Positions 6,876-9,256 of a stretch of 9,256 nt of DNA are shown piece by piece (position 1 is the first letter of the stretch; each line of letters starts with the position of its first letter). This stretch comes from Paludibacteraceae bacterium (GTDB lineage: Bacteria; Bacteroidota; Bacteroidia; Bacteroidales; Paludibacteraceae). Made by a program: the position numbers and the translations under genes. Location of the stretch: NCBI GenBank assembly GCA_023227695.1, contig JALNVE010000112.1, positions 1 through 9,256 on the forward strand, given 5' to 3'. The notes beneath the pieces were generated by a model. It did no database searches, was not told the DNA's origin, and saw nothing but the letters and a program-made list of their open reading frames with translations.

Positions 6876-6883
6876 CAAAGATA
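6876..6883 (-). promoter_or_regulatory. -7 promoter element of pnp
   Basis: The minus strand reads TATCTTTG, a full match to TAnnTTTG, 36 bases upstream of the pnp ATG. Transcription would start near 6872, giving a leader of about 31 bases that is A-rich before the start codon (AAAGAAAAAGTAAAAGAAATG region), as is common in this phylum. No TTTG stands at the expected -33 distance. A second match, TAATTTTG, lies further upstream at 6965-6958. Confidence 0.55.
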
Positions 6884-7603
6884 AATAATATTTTGTAAAT
6901 GCGTGATTATGACTTGAAAAATATGAATGTAGATTTAGAGGTTGTTTGAGTTTTCTACAAAATTATTATTGAATAAAAACCAAATTGTAGTTTTCGTTGA
7001 TTGTTTGAACGTCTTTTTGGTCATCTTAAACGATTTTATTTGTTAGATAGTTTGCCGTGTTTCTTCCGAAATTTCTAATAATCTCTCCAAAACTTGTCTC
7101 AATTTATCTAACAATAAATTAAAACCATTTCCTATATGTGGTATGATTGGTTTATGGCTCTTTCGTTTGCTTTACTTTTTTTTGTATGAAACTGTTTTTG
7201 TGAATGATGACCTAATTTGTTGCAAATCAAGAATCTTTATTTGAATAGGCAAGCATCATCTTTCGTGCTTGTTTTTGTCTTCTGATTTTGATTTGACATA
7301 GGTCTGTTTGCCTCAAATGTTCATTTGTTTTCTGTTTCTATATGACTTGTGATGTTTCATCCTGAATCTTCGCCTAATCTCTAATTAGCAAATGTAGATA
7401 ATCTAAGTTGTTTGGTTTGCGTGATAAAAACTGATGTGAGTGACTCGGATTTTTGACATTTAAGTCGGATGATTTGTCATGGAACCGTTAATTTTGGTTT
7501 TATGATAGGGCTTTAAATTCCTCGATTATGGTGCTTGTGTAAATAATTAATGTTTTTATGATGATTTATTGGCATATTCTATTTCTATTTTCAAATTCTT
7601 AGT
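6884..7603. other. Long gene-free region between pnp and the decarboxylase
   Basis: The two flanking genes diverge and this AT-rich stretch holds no credible open frame on either strand and no tRNA. Three things stand out: a perfect 10-bp inverted repeat, TTGTTAGATA (7040-7049) with TATCTAACAA (7105-7114); a weak hairpin CAAGCA/TGCTTG (7250-7271) followed by five T on the plus strand; and a second plus-strand TAATTTTG (7489-7496) resembling the promoter element at 7604. None of these proves a gene. The region may be a relic of lost coding sequence or hold a small RNA. Confidence 0.5.
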
Positions 7604-7611
7604 TAATTTTG
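7604..7611 (+). promoter_or_regulatory. -7 promoter element of the decarboxylase gene
   Basis: TAATTTTG matches TAnnTTTG. TTTC at 7582-7585 sits 18 bases upstream in the approximate place of the -33 TTTG element. Transcription would start near 7615, so the message would carry a leader of about 119 bases that begins just before the predicted two-helix fold at 7623-7680. Confidence 0.5.
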
Positions 7612-7622
7612 TGCACTATTTT

Positions 7623-7680
7623 CGTCAGGGGTGTAGTTTGAGTAATCCGACTCGTTCGGATTGAAAGAAATGGCCTGATG
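7623..7680 (+). promoter_or_regulatory. Predicted structured 5' leader of the decarboxylase mRNA
   Basis: CGTCAGG (7623-7629) pairs with CCTGATG (7674-7680), seven pairs including one G-U. Inside it, AATCCGA (7644-7650) pairs with TCGGATT (7656-7662) around the loop CTCGT, with a possible extra U-G pair. The two helices are separated by an internal loop of about 13 bases (GGTGTAGTTTGAG and neighbours) on one side and 10-11 (purine-rich AAAGAAATGG) on the other. No T run follows, so it is not a plain terminator. The shape is that of a small cis-regulatory RNA, but it matches no riboswitch class that I recognise. Two tiny frames, ATGGCCTGA (7670) and ATGTAA (7678), overlap its 3' side. Confidence 0.4.
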
Positions 7681-7733
7681 TAAATAAAACGAATTGTCTT
7701 ATAAATAATCATTTGTATTTATTTCTAAGGGGA

Positions 7734-9125
7734 ATGAAAAACAAATATGTAGATTTAATTGAACAGTCGTTTGAATTTCCAAATGAGGAGTTCAGCGTAG
7801 AAAATGAGGAGTTATATTGGTATGGTGTGCCTTTAATGGATGTGATAAAACAATATGGTACACCTTTGCGAATATGTTACATCCCGAAAATAGCACAGAA
7901 TATTCAAAAAGCTAAGCGCTTTTTCAATGTTGCCATGGCTAAAGTTGATTACAATGGTGACTATAATTACTGCTATTGTACGAAAAGTTCTCATTTTTCT
8001 TTCGTGATGGAGGAGGTGTTGAGACACGATGTCAATGTTGAAACTTCGTCGGCGTTTGATATTAATCTGTTGGAAGCGTTGTACGAAACAGGTCATCTGA
8101 AGAGTGATCGTTTTGTTATTTGTAACGGATTTAAACGTCCTCAATACGTTGAGAATATTAAACATTTGATGGACCTTGGTTTCGATAACGTAATTCCAAT
8201 ATTAGATAATAAGTTTGAATTGGATTATTTCTTGGAAGATTTCAAGAAAAAATTTAAGGTTGGAATAAGAATTGCTGCAGAAGAGGAGCCTAAATTCGAT
8301 TTCTATACATCGCGTTTGGGAATCCGTTATAAGGATATTATACCTTATTATAGAGATAACATAAAAAACAATGAGCAGGTTGAGTTGAAGATGCTTCATT
8401 TTTTTATCAACACTGGTATTAAGGATACTTCTTATTATTGGAATGAGCTAAATAAGGGTGTTAACCTTTATTGCGAATTGAGAAAAGAGTGTCCTGAATT
8501 GGATAGCTTGAATATCGGAGGAGGTTTTCCTATCCAGGCTCATTTGGATTTCTCTTATAATTACGAGTACATGGCTGAGGAAATCGTTTCTCAGATTAAG
8601 AGTACCTGTGCTCAAGCTGGTGTTCCTGAACCTCATATCTTCACGGAGTTCGGTTCTTATACGGTAGGAGAGAGTGGAGCAATGCTTTATTCGATCGTGA
8701 ATCAAAAGAAGCAAAACGATAGAGAGTTGTGGAATATGATTGATAGCTCGTTCATCACAACATTGCCTGATACATGGGCCATCAACCAGCGTTTTCCGTT
8801 CTTGGCTATTAATAATTGGAACTCTGAGTACGAACGTGTGCATTTGGGTGGCTTGACTTGCGATAGTGAGGATTACTACAATGCGGAGGTCCACTCTAAC
8901 GCCATCTTCTTACCGAAGATTCAAAGCGATAGAGAACAGTATATCGGATTCTTCCACATGGGAGCTTATCAAGAGTCGTTGAGCGGTTATGGAGGTATTC
9001 AGCACTGTTTGATCCCCGCACCTAAAATGGTGGTTATTGATGTCGATGAGAATGGCGATTACTATACGAAGTTGTTCGCAAAGGAACAGAGTTATAAATC
9101 GATGTTGAAAATATTAGGTTACTAA
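7734..9125 (+). CDS. PLP-dependent decarboxylase, probable arginine decarboxylase of the short Bacteroidota type
   Basis: The 463-residue protein has the fold-type III (alanine racemase-like) decarboxylase plan. YCTKSSHFSF carries the likely PLP lysine (Lys84) in the N-terminal barrel, NIGGGFPI (260-267) is the phosphate-binding glycine loop, TEFGSYTVGESG (304-315) replaces the usual EPGR region, and GGLTCDSEDYY (372-382) supplies the catalytic Cys376 region from the partner subunit. Such enzymes decarboxylate arginine, ornithine, diaminopimelate or carboxynorspermidine. The overall sequence resembles the roughly 465-residue proteins annotated as arginine decarboxylase in Flavobacteriia, so agmatine and polyamine synthesis is the likely role; substrate is inferred. 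It is much shorter than classical SpeA (about 630 residues). The ATG at 7734, directly after AAGGGGA, is preferred over an upstream in-frame TTG at 7713, which adds seven unconserved-looking residues. No polyamine gene neighbours it within the window. Confidence 0.85.
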   Translation: MKNKYVDLIEQSFEFPNEEFSVENEELYWYGVPLMDVIKQYGTPLRICYIPKIAQNIQKAKRFFNVAMAKVDYNGDYNYCYCTKSSHFSFVMEEVLRHDVNVETSSAFDINLLEALYETGHLKSDRFVICNGFKRPQYVENIKHLMDLGFDNVIPILDNKFELDYFLEDFKKKFKVGIRIAAEEEPKFDFYTSRLGIRYKDIIPYYRDNIKNNEQVELKMLHFFINTGIKDTSYYWNELNKGVNLYCELRKECPELDSLNIGGGFPIQAHLDFSYNYEYMAEEIVSQIKSTCAQAGVPEPHIFTEFGSYTVGESGAMLYSIVNQKKQNDRELWNMIDSSFITTLPDTWAINQRFPFLAINNWNSEYERVHLGGLTCDSEDYYNAEVHSNAIFLPKIQSDREQYIGFFHMGAYQESLSGYGGIQHCLIPAPKMVVIDVDENGDYYTKLFAKEQSYKSMLKILGY

Positions 9126-9188
9126 AACTAGTAGCTATCAAGTCCTAAATAAGCGTTACAGGTTTTATTGGACAAACATACTATGATT

Positions 9189-9232
9189 TATCCATTCCAG
9201 CAAGCTAGCTTGCTGGAATGGATATTTTTTTT
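9189..9232 (+). terminator. Perfect-palindrome terminator after the decarboxylase
   Basis: TATCCATTCCAGCAAGCT (9189-9206) is followed directly by its exact reverse complement (9207-9224), an 18-bp perfect palindrome. As RNA it would form about 16 pairs with a four-base loop, followed by TTTTTTTT (9225-9232). It lies 63 bases after the stop codon. The opposite strand has no T run, so it should act on plus-strand transcription only. Confidence 0.93.
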
Positions 9233-9256
9233 GATTTGTATTTTTTTATTTTGACA

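Noticed and set aside
7623..7680. Resemblance of TCAGGGGTG...CCTGATG to the TPP riboswitch
   Set aside because: The conserved CTGAGA and the later GGATAATGCCAGCGTAGGGA-type segments are missing and the element is far too short for a TPP aptamer.
7713..7733. TTG at 7713 as the start of the decarboxylase
   Set aside because: The ATG at 7734 directly follows AAGGGGA and gives the MKNKYVDLIEQ start seen in related proteins.

Overview
The window is AT-rich and reads as a chromosomal segment of a Bacteroidota species, most likely of the order Bacteroidales. Evidence: Bacteroidota-type -7 promoter elements (TAnnTTTG) sit in front of several genes, start codons are preceded by A-rich stretches rather than clear Shine-Dalgarno sites, and a small outer-membrane beta-barrel protein ending in Phe and a Bacteroidota-style polynucleotide phosphorylase are present. 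No more precise taxon can be read from the sequence.

Layout. Positions 1-120 hold the end of an IS3-type insertion sequence, with the first 26 codons of its OrfA on the minus strand. It abuts the terminator (128-160) of a minus-strand gene series. In transcription order, right to left, that series is: a CNNM/CBS-domain membrane protein (4417-3350); a TPM-domain (YgcG-like) gene broken by two frameshifts (3341-2669); a short decayed fragment of a third TPM copy (about 2620-2558); an intact TPM protein with an added zinc ribbon (2321-1449); a LemA-family protein (1415-831); and a small outer-membrane beta-barrel protein (801-181). Upstream, and separated by a strong terminator and a 9-bp repeat cluster, is pnp (6840-4663, minus). 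After about 890 bases without a gene comes a plus-strand PLP-dependent decarboxylase of the arginine/diaminopimelate decarboxylase type (7734-9125), which ends at a long perfect-palindrome terminator (9189-9232).

How the genes may work together. TPM-domain and LemA proteins are often found side by side in bacteria and are both membrane-anchored. Here they are joined by an outer-membrane barrel and a CNNM/CBS protein, which suggests an envelope-related module whose exact function is not known. The TPM genes have duplicated at least twice and two of the three copies have decayed, so this locus is turning over. pnp is a housekeeping RNA-degradation gene. The decarboxylase probably feeds polyamine synthesis. 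Its predicted 5' leader can fold into two nested helices around a purine-rich internal loop, and this is the best candidate here for an undescribed regulatory element.

Nothing resembling a CRISPR array, rRNA or tRNA gene, or defence system was seen.
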